Assembly: GCF_025345615.1 (NCBI RefSeq)
Contig: NZ_JAODWD010000003.1
Location: 248,001 to 312,000, forward strand
From: Mycobacterium deserti
GTDB lineage: Bacteria > Actinomycetota > Actinomycetes > Mycobacteriales > Mycobacteriaceae
Direction of reading: 5' to 3'
DNA length: 64,000 bases
Shown here one piece after another: positions 1 to 9,231 of this stretch; positions within the stretch are counted from its first letter, which is position 1, and every line of letters begins with the position of its first letter. The notes under the pieces are model-generated. The model did no database searches. It was not told the DNA's origin and saw only the letters and a list, made by a program, of their open reading frames with translations. Made by a program: the position numbers and the translations under genes.

Positions 1-524
1 AGGCGCTGTCGGAGCCGCAGAACTTCCGGAGGCGCGTGCGTCAGGTCGAGCTGCGGCTGGAGCAGTTCGCCGAGCATGTCCGCATGGCCGGCCATCCGCG
101 AACCGTAGAGGCACTCGGCAACGCTGCGCCGCAGCGTCGATCGAAGGTGCGGGAAGACATCGACTCGCTGCCCCGGCCGCCACGTGCTGATCGTTGCGTC
201 GGCATTGGCCACCATCGTCTGCACGTAGTCCTCGACCTTGTGGTGACTCAGCGCAGGCGCGACCACACCGCGTCGCCGTCGATGCGCGGGTCCGTCGCTG
301 ACGATCAACGCATTGGGGCCGTCCACGGGCGCCAGGATCTCGAATGTCTGCGCCCAGCTGAACGCATCGGCGTTGGCGAACACGAACCGGTTCGCCTCGG
401 GGCCTAGAAGGAAGGTGAACCCGCTCGCGCCGATGCCCACGTCGATGACGGGTCCCCACGCCCGGTATGCCGCGAGCAGCGCTTCACCCGGGGGGTAGGG
501 CACGGTCCGATCCGTCACCACCAT
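1..524 (-). CDS. Cytochrome P450, N-terminal part (truncated by window edge)
   Basis: About 174 residues of the N-terminal half of a P450 monooxygenase, beginning ATG at 524 (protein MVVTDRTVPYPPGEALL...) and running off the left edge. Seen: the proline-rich entry PYPPGEAL, the beta-1 stretch GPVIDVGIG, and the C-helix region SDGPAHRRRRGVVAPAL, where the W/HxxxR-type haem propionate contact normally lies. The haem-cysteine motif lies outside the window, so the fold assignment rests on the N-terminal half only. It is divergent from ftsY across about 60 bp. In M. tuberculosis smc lies beside ftsY, so this P450 is an accessory replacement at that position (inference). A second GTG lies just downstream of the ATG, so the start may shift by one or two codons. 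Confidence 0.75.
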   Translation of the reverse strand, partial: MVVTDRTVPYPPGEALLAAYRAWGPVIDVGIGASGFTFLLGPEANRFVFANADAFSWAQTFEILAPVDGPNALIVSDGPAHRRRRGVVAPALSHHKVEDYVQTMVANADATISTWRPGQRVDVFPHLRSTLRRSVAECLYGSRMAGHADMLGELLQPQLDLTHAPPEVLRLRQR

Positions 525-541
525 TACTACGCATCGTAGTA
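525..541. promoter_or_regulatory. Perfect inverted repeat, candidate TetR-type operator
   Basis: TACTACG-CAT-CGTAGTA: two perfect 7-bp arms around a 3-bp centre, directly abutting the P450 start codon in the 61-bp divergent gap to ftsY. The size and position fit a repressor site controlling the P450. The regulator is not visible and may lie to the left of the window. Confidence 0.55.
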
Positions 542-585
542 GTGCCGTGGCGGATGGGGAAGCCTCGTGCTGAGACAATGTCGGC

Positions 586-1902
586 GTGACAGAAGGTCTG
601 TGGATCGCGATCGCGGTCATCGCCGTTCTGCTGGTAGCCGCGCTCGTGGTCGGCCTGCTGCTCTACCGGCGCCGCCGGATCAAGCTGCAGGCTCCGGATT
701 CCACTACGGCAGTCGACCGCTCGGGCGGTTACACGGCCTCGTCAGGCATTACGTTCGCGCAGTCGACACCCACCAAGACCGCTGAACCCGTCGAACGCAT
801 CGACACCAGCGGACTGCCCGCAGTAGGTGATGACGCGACGATCCCGCGCGACGCCCCGAAACGTCCGATCGCCGATGTGCGCCTTCCCGAACCTCCGCTG
901 AAGGAGGCGCCGCCCGCTGCGCCTGTCCGGGGAACACCGCCGGAGCCGGCGGCCGAACCCGAAACCCGAATCGATGAGATCGCTCCTGCCGAAGGCAGGC
1001 TCGAGAAGCTGCGCGGCCGGCTGGCCAAGTCGCAGAACACCCTGGGCCGCAGCATGCTCGGCCTGCTCGGCGGCGGCGACCTCGACGAGGACTCGTGGCA
1101 GGACGTCGAGGACACGTTGCTGATCGCCGACCTCGGCCCTGTCGTCACCGAGTCCGTGGTCACCGCGCTGCGGTCGCGGATGGCCAGCGCCAACGTCCGC
1201 ACCGAGGCCGATGCGCGCGCCGTCTTGCGCGACGTGCTCATCAACGAGCTCTCGCCGAACCTGGATCGCAGCATCAAGGCTCTTCCGCACGACGACAAGC
1301 CGTCGGTGCTGTTGGTGGTCGGAGTGAACGGCACGGGCAAGACGACGACGGTGGGCAAGCTCGCGCGCGTCCTGGTTGCCGACGGGCGCCGCGTGGTGCT
1401 CGGCGCCGCTGACACGTTCCGCGCCGCCGCGGCCGACCAGCTGCAGAGCTGGGCGTCGCGCGTCGGCGCGCACGTCGTGCGGGGTGCCGAGGGCGCTGAC
1501 CCCGCGTCGGTGGCGTTCGACGCCGTCGACAAGGGCATCGTGGACGGCGCGGACGTCGTCGTCATCGACACGGCGGGGCGCCTGCACACCAAGACCGGCC
1601 TGATGGACGAGCTCGGCAAGGTCAAACGCGTCGTGAGCCGCCGGGCCCAGGTCGACGAGGTCCTGCTGGTGCTCGACGCCACGATCGGGCAGAACAGCCT
1701 GCCGCAGGCCCGGGTCTTCGCCGAGGTCGTCGACATCACCGGGGTGGTGCTGACGAAACTGGACGGCACCGCCAAGGGCGGGATCGTGTTCCGCGTGCAG
1801 CAGGAACTCGGCGTGCCGGTCAAACTCGTAGGCCTCGGCGAGGGGCCCGATGATCTTGCTCCGTTCGAGCCCGCGGCGTTCGTCGACGCCCTCCTCGGTT
1901 GA
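586..1902 (+). CDS. ftsY: Signal recognition particle receptor FtsY
   Basis: Membrane-associated SRP GTPase that receives ribosome-nascent chain-Ffh complexes at the translocon. 438 residues, GTG start. Residues 5-26 form a single transmembrane helix followed by an RRRR stop, then an acidic, proline-rich linker to about residue 130, as in actinobacterial FtsY. The NG domain follows, with P-loop GVNGTGKT at 246-253, the insertion-box DTFRAAA, the G3 motif DTAGR near 328 and the G4 motif TKLDG near 390. Its partner Ffh lies about 5 kb downstream on the same strand. The flanking order (amt next) matches Mycobacterium. Assignment is secure. Confidence 0.97.
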   Translation: MTEGLWIAIAVIAVLLVAALVVGLLLYRRRRIKLQAPDSTTAVDRSGGYTASSGITFAQSTPTKTAEPVERIDTSGLPAVGDDATIPRDAPKRPIADVRLPEPPLKEAPPAAPVRGTPPEPAAEPETRIDEIAPAEGRLEKLRGRLAKSQNTLGRSMLGLLGGGDLDEDSWQDVEDTLLIADLGPVVTESVVTALRSRMASANVRTEADARAVLRDVLINELSPNLDRSIKALPHDDKPSVLLVVGVNGTGKTTTVGKLARVLVADGRRVVLGAADTFRAAAADQLQSWASRVGAHVVRGAEGADPASVAFDAVDKGIVDGADVVVIDTAGRLHTKTGLMDELGKVKRVVSRRAQVDEVLLVLDATIGQNSLPQARVFAEVVDITGVVLTKLDGTAKGGIVFRVQQELGVPVKLVGLGEGPDDLAPFEPAAFVDALLG

Positions 1903-1927
1903 CACACCGCCGCACAAAAGCCGTGAT

Positions 1928-1975
1928 GTAACGCAGGCGAAACCTCGCCCGCGCATCCGTTCACACGAGCGAAAC
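1928..1975 (+). promoter_or_regulatory. Two GlnR-type boxes upstream of amt
   Basis: GTAAC-N6-GAAAC at 1928-1943 and TTCAC-N6-GAAAC at 1960-1975. Both fit the actinobacterial GlnR half-site pattern (GTnAC-N6-GaAAC, which contains AC-N9-AC). The two copies are 32 bp apart, about three helical turns. They lie in the 171-bp gap before amt-glnB-glnD, an operon known to be under GlnR nitrogen control in mycobacteria. This is pattern matching by eye and has not been scored against a matrix. Confidence 0.7.
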
Positions 1976-2073
1976 ACCGCTGCGTCTTAGCCGAAACAAC
2001 CACTGCGCAAAGTCTTGGACCAGGTCAATGGTCGTAAATCGTTGCGGCCGTGGCATGTCGAAGGAGGATGCGA

Positions 2074-3456
2074 GTGGAAGGCTTCCCAACCCTCGGTATA
2101 CCGGACACCGGTGATACCGCATGGATGCTGGTGAGCGCAGCCATGGTGCTACTGATGACGCCAGGACTGGCGTTCTTCTACGGTGGCATGGTGCGCGCCA
2201 AGAGCGTGCTCAACATGATCATGATGAGCGTCAGCGCCATGGGTGTGGTGACGGTGCTGTGGGTGCTGTACGGCTACTCGCTGGCATTCGGCAACGACGT
2301 GTCCAACCTGTTCGGCGACCCGACCCAGTTCTTCGGACTCAAGGGCCTCATCGGCGGTAACGCCGCGGCCGAGGTGATCGCCGACCCGGCCGCCGGTATC
2401 GAAGCCGCGGAGGCGACGAACATCCCGCTGGTGTTCACCTTCCCCGCCACCGTGTTCGTCGCGTTCCAGTTGATGTTCGCGATCCTCACCGTCGCGCTGA
2501 TCTCAGGCGCGGTCGCCGACCGAATCAAGTTCGGCGGCTGGCTGCTGTTCTCCGCGCTGTGGGCGACGGTCGTCTACTTCCCGGTCGCGCACTGGGTGTT
2601 TTCGTTCGACGGCGGCACCGCCGAGACTGGCGGATGGATCGCCAACAAGCTCGGGGCCATCGACTTCGCCGGCGGCACCGCTGTGCACATCAACGCCGGT
2701 ACCGCGGCACTGGTCCTCGTGATCATCCTCGGCAAGCGCAGGGGGTGGCCGACCACTCCGATGCGTCCGCACAACCTCCCGTTCGTGATGCTCGGCGCCG
2801 GTCTGTTGTGGTTCGGCTGGTACGGCTTCAACGCCGGTTCGGCGACGGCCTCCAACGGCACCGCGGGCTCGACCTTCGTCACCACGACGGTCGCCACCGC
2901 TGCGGCGATGTTGGCCTGGCTGCTGACCGAACGCATTCGGGACGGCAAGGCGACGTCACTGGGCGCGGCGTCGGGCATCGTGGCAGGTCTGGTGGCCATC
3001 ACCCCGGCTTGTGGAGCGGTGAACGTGTTGGGCGCACTGGTGATCGGCACCGTGGCGGGCGTGCTGTGCGCACTGGCGGTCGGCCTGAAATACAAACTGG
3101 GATACGACGACTCGCTCGACGTCGTCGGCGTCCACCTGGTCGGCGGCTTGATCGGCACGCTGATGATCGGTCTGGTCGCGGCGCCGGAGACCTACAACGG
3201 TGTGGCCGGGCTGTTCTACGGCGGCGGATTCGACCAACTGTGGCGCCAGGCGATCGGTGCCGGGGCGGTTCTGATCTATTGCGCGGTCGCTACCGCTATC
3301 TTGGCTCTGATAGTGAAGTTCACTGTGGGGCTGCGACTCAATGAGGAAGAAGAATCGACCGGACCCGACGAAGCCGAGCACGCCGAGACCGGCTACGACT
3401 TCGCGGCTGTCGGAGCGGGCTCGACTCTTGGCCGTCATCCGGGTGTGGAGGGATAA
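2074..3456 (+). CDS. amt: Ammonium transporter Amt
   Basis: AmtB/Rh-family ammonium channel of the plasma membrane, 460 residues from the chosen start. The GTG at 2074 is preferred because AAGGAGG (2061-2067) lies 6 nt upstream. The ATG at 2068 is too close to that site and the GTG at 2050 has no ribosome site. Seen: an N-terminal helix with TPGLAFFYGGMVRAKS, a family signature, then repeated hydrophobic helices consistent with 11 membrane segments, and the conserved HINAG and FNAGSA stretches. The hydrophilic C-tail is acidic. Six bp separate it from glnB, whose PII product is the usual plug and regulator of Amt. Confidence 0.96.
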   Translation: MEGFPTLGIPDTGDTAWMLVSAAMVLLMTPGLAFFYGGMVRAKSVLNMIMMSVSAMGVVTVLWVLYGYSLAFGNDVSNLFGDPTQFFGLKGLIGGNAAAEVIADPAAGIEAAEATNIPLVFTFPATVFVAFQLMFAILTVALISGAVADRIKFGGWLLFSALWATVVYFPVAHWVFSFDGGTAETGGWIANKLGAIDFAGGTAVHINAGTAALVLVIILGKRRGWPTTPMRPHNLPFVMLGAGLLWFGWYGFNAGSATASNGTAGSTFVTTTVATAAAMLAWLLTERIRDGKATSLGAASGIVAGLVAITPACGAVNVLGALVIGTVAGVLCALAVGLKYKLGYDDSLDVVGVHLVGGLIGTLMIGLVAAPETYNGVAGLFYGGGFDQLWRQAIGAGAVLIYCAVATAILALIVKFTVGLRLNEEEESTGPDEAEHAETGYDFAAVGAGSTLGRHPGVEG

Positions 3457-3801
<345 letters not shown>

Positions 3802-3826
3802 GCCGCGTCTGAGTCAAAGGTCGTCT

Positions 3827-3870
3827 CCCGGCCATGCACCCTGAGCGTTTGATTTCACCGGATGGCCGGG
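3827..3870 (+). repeat. Inverted repeat between glnB and glnD
   Basis: CCCGGCCAT (3827-3835) and ATGGCCGGG (3862-3870) are perfect 9-bp complements separated by 26 nt, ending 13 nt before the glnD start. In the mRNA this would form a GC-rich stem in the intercistronic leader of glnD. There is no U-run, so it is not a classical terminator. It may set lower glnD expression or be a processing site (inference). Confidence 0.55.
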
Positions 3871-3883
3871 TGAGGACACGAAA

Positions 3884-6403
3884 ATGACAGAGCAGCAACC
3901 GAATTCCGCCGCCGGCGCTCCCCATGCATGGGCCCACCCGAAAGCTGGGGACAATGGGCCCACCCGATGGGAAGCTCCGGCGGCGGGTTCGTCTCGTCCC
4001 GCGACCGACCTCAAGATCGCGCTCGAGAAACTGCTGGCCGGTGGGGCACGCCAATTGGATTCGGCGGCTCTGCGCGACGCTCTGCTGGATCTGCACGAAT
4101 TCTGGCTGACCACCAAGGCGGCCGAGATCGGCATCACGCCGACAAGCGGCTTCGCGATCGTCGCGACCGGCGGTCTGGGCCGCGGAGAACTGGTCCCACA
4201 TTCCGATCTGGACCTGACCCTGGTTCACGACAACATGCCACAGGAGATCGTCGGCCAGGTCGCCGAACTGCTATGGTATCCGTTGTGGGACGCCAACATT
4301 CGCATCGACCACAGCGTTCGCACCGTCCCCGAGGCGTTGAAAGTGGCCGGCGAGGACATCTCCGCGGGCCTGGCGATGCTCGAAGCCCGTCACATCGCCG
4401 GTGATGCGGACCTGTCGGCACTGCTGATCGGGGGAGCGCGGCGGCAGTGGCGCATTGGAATCGCCTCGCGTTTCGCCGAACTGGTCGAGCACGCCGAGGC
4501 CCGTTGGGAACGCAGCGGTCAGATCGCCCACCGCGCCGAGCCTGATCTGAAATGCGGCCGTGGCGGTCTGCGCGACGTGCAACTGCTCAATGCGTTGGCC
4601 ATCGCACAATTGGCCGACGGCTATCCCAGCCGCTCCTCGGCTTCGCCGACCGAGACACTCGGCGAAGCCCACCTGGCACTGCTCAATGTGCGCACCGAAC
4701 TGCATCGGGTGTCGGGCCGCGGCCGTGAACAGCTGCTGGCCCAGCACGCCGACGAAATCGGCGCCGCACTGCAGATCGGGGACCGATTCGACTTGGCGCG
4801 CATGCTGTCCGACGCTGCGCGCACCATCAGCTTCTATGTCGACTCCGGGCTGCGCACGGCGGCGAATGCGTTGCCGCGTCGTGGATTTGCCGCGTTGCGG
4901 CGTCCCACTCGACGCCCACTCGACGAGGGCGTCATCGAATTCGCGGGCGAAGTGATCCTGGCCCGCGACGCGCGGCCTGCGCGTGATCCCGGATTGATCC
5001 TGCGGGTCGCCGCGGCCTCGGCGACGACCGGGCTGCCGATGGCCGCGTCCACTCTGGCGAGGCTGGCCGAGACCGCGCCCGAACTCCGCACGCCATGGCC
5101 GCGCCCGGCGCTCAAGGACCTGCTGGTGATGCTCGCAGCGGGCCCCGCCGCAGTAGCCACCATCGAGGCACTGGACCGAACAGGGCTGTGGGGGCGGCTG
5201 TTCCCCGAGTGGGGCGCGGTACGAGACCTGCCACCCCGCGACGTCGTCCACATCTGGACCGTCGACCGCCACCTGGTCGAAACAGTGTCGCGCGCAGCCG
5301 CCTTCACTACCCGGGTTTTGCGTCCGGACTTGCTGATGCTCGGAGCGCTGTGCCATGACATCGGCAAGGGCCGCGGGGGCGACCACAGCGTGATCGGTGC
5401 CGAACTGGCTACTCAGATCGGCACGCGGCTGGGTCTGTGGCCGTCGGACGTCGAGATCCTGTCGAAAGTGGTACGCCACCATCTGTTGTTGCCGCACACG
5501 GCGACACGGCGGGACCTACAGGATCCGAACACGATCGCCGCGGTGGTCGAGGCGCTCGACGGCGACTCGGTGCTGCTGGAGATTTTGCACGTTCTGGCCG
5601 AAGCCGACTCGCTGGCCACAGGTCCCGGCGTGTGGGGTGACTGGAAGGCGTCGCTCATCGGCGACCTGGTTCGCCGCTGCAGGCTCGTGATGGCCGGTGA
5701 ACCGCTGCCGCGGCCCGATCCGATTGACCCGCGGTATCTTTCGCTGGCCGCCGAGGTCAGTGTGCACGTGGAAATGACTCCCTCGGACAGCCCGCACATC
5801 TACAACGTCACGATGATCGCCCCGGACCGGCGAGGGTTGCTGTCGAAGGCCGCGGGGGTGTTGGCCCTCAATTCACTGCGGGTGCACTCCGCTTCGGTCA
5901 ACGGCCATGAGGGATCGGCGATCAACACGTTCGTGGTCTCACCGCATTTCGGTTCTCCACCAGCGGCCGAGCTTCTGCGCCAGCAGCTTGTGCTCGCACT
6001 CGACGGCGAGCTCGATGCGCTGGCGTCGTTGGACCGCCGCGACCGAGAGACCGCGCACTACGGCACCGCGCGCGCGGGGGAGACGCCGGCCGCCGTACCA
6101 ATCAGCCAATTCGTCGCGCCACCGCGGATTCTGTGGTCCGAGGGTTCGGCGCCGGGTGAGCTGGTCGTGCAGATCCGCAGCACCGACCGCGCCGGCCTGC
6201 TCGCGCGGCTGACCGCGGTGTTCGAGCGTGACGGTGTCGATGTCGCGTGGGCGAAGGTGACCACGCTCGGATCGTCGGTCGTCGATGTCTTCGGCATCAC
6301 CACCGCCGGCGACCACACCGCCGTGCGCGACGAACTCGAACGCGACCTGTACGCGGTGTTGCCCGCCCCGCCGCCGCGCAAGCCGGTCTCGGAAGCCAGC
6401 TAG
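3884..6403 (+). CDS. glnD: PII nucleotidyltransferase/removing enzyme GlnD
   Basis: Bifunctional enzyme that modifies and demodifies PII; in actinobacteria the modification is adenylylation. 839 residues in the usual domain order: nucleotidyltransferase with [16 protein letters not shown] near residue 95 (GG then DxD metal ligands), a helical middle region, an HD domain with [13 protein letters not shown] near residue 490 for deadenylylation, then two C-terminal ACT domains (about 640-715 and 760-830) that sense glutamine. It starts at the ATG at 3884 after an 82-bp gap holding an inverted repeat. It is the third gene of the amt operon. In M. tuberculosis Rv2917 lies between glnD and ffh; no such gene is present here. 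Confidence 0.95.
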   Translation: MTEQQPNSAAGAPHAWAHPKAGDNGPTRWEAPAAGSSRPATDLKIALEKLLAGGARQLDSAALRDALLDLHEFWLTTKAAEIGITPTSGFAIVATGGLGRGELVPHSDLDLTLVHDNMPQEIVGQVAELLWYPLWDANIRIDHSVRTVPEALKVAGEDISAGLAMLEARHIAGDADLSALLIGGARRQWRIGIASRFAELVEHAEARWERSGQIAHRAEPDLKCGRGGLRDVQLLNALAIAQLADGYPSRSSASPTETLGEAHLALLNVRTELHRVSGRGREQLLAQHADEIGAALQIGDRFDLARMLSDAARTISFYVDSGLRTAANALPRRGFAALRRPTRRPLDEGVIEFAGEVILARDARPARDPGLILRVAAASATTGLPMAASTLARLAETAPELRTPWPRPALKDLLVMLAAGPAAVATIEALDRTGLWGRLFPEWGAVRDLPPRDVVHIWTVDRHLVETVSRAAAFTTRVLRPDLLMLGALCHDIGKGRGGDHSVIGAELATQIGTRLGLWPSDVEILSKVVRHHLLLPHTATRRDLQDPNTIAAVVEALDGDSVLLEILHVLAEADSLATGPGVWGDWKASLIGDLVRRCRLVMAGEPLPRPDPIDPRYLSLAAEVSVHVEMTPSDSPHIYNVTMIAPDRRGLLSKAAGVLALNSLRVHSASVNGHEGSAINTFVVSPHFGSPPAAELLRQQLVLALDGELDALASLDRRDRETAHYGTARAGETPAAVPISQFVAPPRILWSEGSAPGELVVQIRSTDRAGLLARLTAVFERDGVDVAWAKVTTLGSSVVDVFGITTAGDHTAVRDELERDLYAVLPAPPPRKPVSEAS

Positions 6404-6427
6404 TCCGCATTCGCACGACCGGTTCAC

Positions 6428-6568
6428 GTGCGGTGGTTCCTGCGCGCCCTGCCGAACATGCTGGTCGTCGCCGCGTGGGGCCTCGATCGGTGCTTTCGTG
6501 GTGGGCTGACTGATCTGCTGGGCTTTCGACCGGATTGGTTGGGCGACCCGGCCGCCGGAAGCACCTAG
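6428..6568 (+). CDS. Possible 46-residue small protein between glnD and ffh
   Basis: A GTG-initiated frame of 46 codons closed by TAG. It begins VRWFLRALPNMLVVAAWGLD, with one hydrophobic stretch (about residues 4-17), and has a charged, Gly/Pro-containing tail ending DPAAGST. It fills most of the 188-bp gap between glnD and ffh. No clear ribosome site precedes it. Its composition differs from random reading of a spacer because it has few arginine-rich stretches. I do not recognise a family. It may be chance. Confidence 0.3.
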   Translation: MRWFLRALPNMLVVAAWGLDRCFRGGLTDLLGFRPDWLGDPAAGST

Positions 6569-6591
6569 TAGGAGAAGTTAGGCTGGTCGGC

Positions 6592-8145
6592 GTGTTTGAA
6601 TCGCTGTCCGACCGGTTGACCGGCGCCCTGCAGGGGCTGCGCGGCAAGGGGCGGCTGACCGACGCCGATATCGATGCCACCACCCGCGAGATCCGGCTGG
6701 CGCTGCTGGAAGCCGACGTATCGCTTCCGGTTGTGCGCGCCTTCGTCGCCCGCATCAAGGACCGCGCCAAGGGCGCCGAGGTCTCCGGCGCGCTCAACCC
6801 CGCCCAGCAGGTCGTCAAGATCGTCAACGACGAACTGGTCGGGATCCTCGGCGGGGAGACTCGCCAGCTGGCGTTCGCCAAAACCCCGCCGACGGTGATC
6901 ATGCTGGCCGGTCTGCAGGGTTCGGGTAAGACGACTCTCGCCGGAAAGCTCGCGAAATGGCTTCGCGGTCAGGGGCATACGCCACTTCTCGTGGCGTGCG
7001 ACCTACAGCGACCGGGGGCGGTCAACCAGCTGCAGATCGTCGGTCAGCGGGCCGAGGTCGCGGTCTTCGCACCGCATCCGGGCGTCTCCGCCGAGGGCTC
7101 GGCGGATGCCGCGCCCGGTGATCCGGTCGCAGTCGCCGCCGCAGGTCTGGCCGAAGCCAAGGCCAAGCACTATGACGTCGTCGTCGTGGACACCGCGGGC
7201 CGGCTCGGTATCGACGATGAGTTGATGGGCCAGGCCGCGGCGATCCGCGCTGCCGTCGACCCCGACGAGGTGATCTTCGTCCTCGACGCGATGATCGGCC
7301 AGGACGCGGTCACCACCGCTGAGGCGTTCCGCGAGGGTGTGGGCTTCACCGGCGTGGTCCTGACCAAGCTCGACGGCGACGCCCGCGGTGGCGCGGCGCT
7401 TTCGGTCCGCGAGATCACCGGCGTCCCGATTCTGTTCGCCTCCAGTGGGGAGAAGCTCGAGGACTTCGACGTCTTCCACCCCGACCGGATGGCCAGTCGC
7501 ATCCTCGGCATGGGCGACGTGCTGTCGCTCATCGAGCAGGCCGAGCAGGTCTTCGACGCCCAGCAGGCCGAGGAGGCCGCGGCCAAGATCGGCAGCGGCG
7601 AGCTGACGCTGGAGGACTTCCTCGAGCAGATGTTGGCCATCCGCAAGATGGGTCCGATCGGCAACCTGCTGGGCATGCTGCCAGGAGCCGGCCAGATGAA
7701 GGATGCGCTGGCCGCCGTCGACGACAGCTCACTCGACCGCCTGCAGGCGATCATCCGCGGCATGACGCCCGAGGAGCGGGCCGATCCGAAGATCATCAAC
7801 GGTTCGCGTCGCCTGCGGATCGCCAACGGCTCGGGCGTGACGGTCGGCGAGGTCAATCAGCTGGTCGAGCGGTTCTTCGAGGCCCGCAAGATGATGTCGC
7901 AGATGGCCGGACAGATGGGTATGCCGTTCGGTCGCAAGGGGTCCAACCGCAAGAGCGCCAAGAACAAGAAGAAGGGCAAGAAGGGCGGCAAGGGACCGAC
8001 GCCGCCGAAGACGCGCAGCCCATTCGGTCCCGGTGCACCCGCCGGCTTCCCGGACCTGTCGAACATGCCCAAGGGGCTGGACGAACTGCCGCCCGGCCTG
8101 GCCGACATCGACCTGTCGAAGTTGAAGTTCCCGGGCCAGAAGTAG
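6592..8145 (+). CDS. ffh: Signal recognition particle protein Ffh
   Basis: SRP54-type GTPase that binds signal peptides and 4.5S RNA. 517 residues from the GTG at 6592, chosen because MFESLSDRLTGALQGLRG is the conserved Ffh N-terminus. The same frame stays open 19 codons upstream, with no sign that this part is coding. Seen: N domain, P-loop GLQGSGKTT near residue 107, DTAGRLGID, TKLDGDARGGAAL, and the methionine-rich M domain with the SRP-RNA motif GSRRLRIANGSG. A lysine/glycine-rich tail (NRKSAKNKKKGKKGGKG) and a proline-rich end follow, as in mycobacteria. It pairs with ftsY upstream. The next gene starts 1 nt after its stop. Confidence 0.97.
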   Translation: MFESLSDRLTGALQGLRGKGRLTDADIDATTREIRLALLEADVSLPVVRAFVARIKDRAKGAEVSGALNPAQQVVKIVNDELVGILGGETRQLAFAKTPPTVIMLAGLQGSGKTTLAGKLAKWLRGQGHTPLLVACDLQRPGAVNQLQIVGQRAEVAVFAPHPGVSAEGSADAAPGDPVAVAAAGLAEAKAKHYDVVVVDTAGRLGIDDELMGQAAAIRAAVDPDEVIFVLDAMIGQDAVTTAEAFREGVGFTGVVLTKLDGDARGGAALSVREITGVPILFASSGEKLEDFDVFHPDRMASRILGMGDVLSLIEQAEQVFDAQQAEEAAAKIGSGELTLEDFLEQMLAIRKMGPIGNLLGMLPGAGQMKDALAAVDDSSLDRLQAIIRGMTPEERADPKIINGSRRLRIANGSGVTVGEVNQLVERFFEARKMMSQMAGQMGMPFGRKGSNRKSAKNKKKGKKGGKGPTPPKTRSPFGPGAPAGFPDLSNMPKGLDELPPGLADIDLSKLKFPGQK

Positions 8146-8146
8146 C

Positions 8147-9226
8147 GTGCGCCACTCCGCTCTTCACGTCCGCGGTCGCACGCTGCCCGACGAGCAGCCC
8201 GTTCAGTGGTGGATCGTCGACGGCGTGCTAAGCGCCGAGCCTGTCAGGGGCGCGGAGACCGTCTTCGACGGCGGCTGGATACTGCCCGGCCTCGTCGACG
8301 CGCACTGCCACGTCGGTCTCGGCGAACACGGTCCGCTCAACAACCTCGATGACTGCGTCGAGCAGGGCCGCGTCGAGCGCGACGCGGGCGCGCTGCTGCT
8401 GCGCGACTGCGGATCGCCCATCGACACCCGCAGTCTCGACGACCACGCCGACCTGCCCGAGATCATCCGTGCGGGAAGACATTTGGCCAGGCCGAAGCGC
8501 TATCAACGCGGGTTTGCCGTCGAATTGGAGGACGAGTCGCAGTTGCCCGCGGCCGTCGCGGAACAGGCGCGCGCGGGCGACGGCTGGGTGAAGCTGGTCG
8601 GCGACTGGATCGACCGCGAGGTGGGCGATCTTGCGCCGCTGTGGTCCGACGACATCCTCAAAGCGGCGATCGATGCGGCACACGACAACGGCGCGCGGGT
8701 CACCGCGCACGTGTTCAGTGAGGACGCGCTGCCCGGTCTGATCAACGCGGGCATCGACTGCATCGAGCACGGCACCGGACTGACCGACGAAACCATCGAC
8801 TTGATGGTCGCGCAGGGGACCGCTCTGGTGCCGACGCTGATCAACATCGAGAACTTTCCGGGGATCGCCGACGGCGCGGCCAAGTATCCGGCGTATGCGC
8901 GGCACATGCGCGATCTGTACGAGCGCAGCCCGGCGCGTATCGGCGCCGCCCGCGAGGCCGGCGTGCCGATCTACGCGGGCACCGACGCGGGCAGCATGGT
9001 CGCCCACGGACGCATCGCCGACGAGATCGACGCGCTCAAAGGCATCGGGATGACGCCGACCGAAGCGCTGGGCGCCGCGTCGTGGCAGGCCCGGTCGTGG
9101 TTGGGCCGGCCGGGTCTCGAGCACGGCGCCCGCGCGGATCTGGTGTGCTTCGCCGACGACCCGCGCACGGGTGCGGCCGTCGTCAACCATCCCGACCTGG
9201 TGATCCTGCGCGGCAGGGCGTTCTAG
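8147..9226 (+). CDS. Amidohydrolase family protein (Rv2915c-like)
   Basis: Metal-dependent hydrolase of the amidohydrolase superfamily (TIM barrel), 359 residues. GTG start 1 nt after ffh, so probably translationally coupled. Seen: metal-binding VDAHCHVG near residues 47-54 (HxH on strand 1), KLVGDWIDRE, TAHVFSED, GIDCIEHGTGL (a strand-6 His ligand) and YAGTDAGSM (the strand-8 Asp). These resemble imidazolonepropionase/prolidase-like members. The same gene follows ffh in M. tuberculosis. The substrate is unknown. The C-terminus has the usual beta-sandwich strand (ADLVCFADDP). Confidence 0.85.
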   Translation: MRHSALHVRGRTLPDEQPVQWWIVDGVLSAEPVRGAETVFDGGWILPGLVDAHCHVGLGEHGPLNNLDDCVEQGRVERDAGALLLRDCGSPIDTRSLDDHADLPEIIRAGRHLARPKRYQRGFAVELEDESQLPAAVAEQARAGDGWVKLVGDWIDREVGDLAPLWSDDILKAAIDAAHDNGARVTAHVFSEDALPGLINAGIDCIEHGTGLTDETIDLMVAQGTALVPTLINIENFPGIADGAAKYPAYARHMRDLYERSPARIGAAREAGVPIYAGTDAGSMVAHGRIADEIDALKGIGMTPTEALGAASWQARSWLGRPGLEHGARADLVCFADDPRTGAAVVNHPDLVILRGRAF

Positions 9227-9231
9227 CGGGA

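Noticed and set aside
729..2003. Two long minus-strand frames across ftsY
   Set aside because: Ser/Arg/Thr-rich antisense translations of a highly conserved gene, typical of high-GC DNA. No motif or ribosome site.
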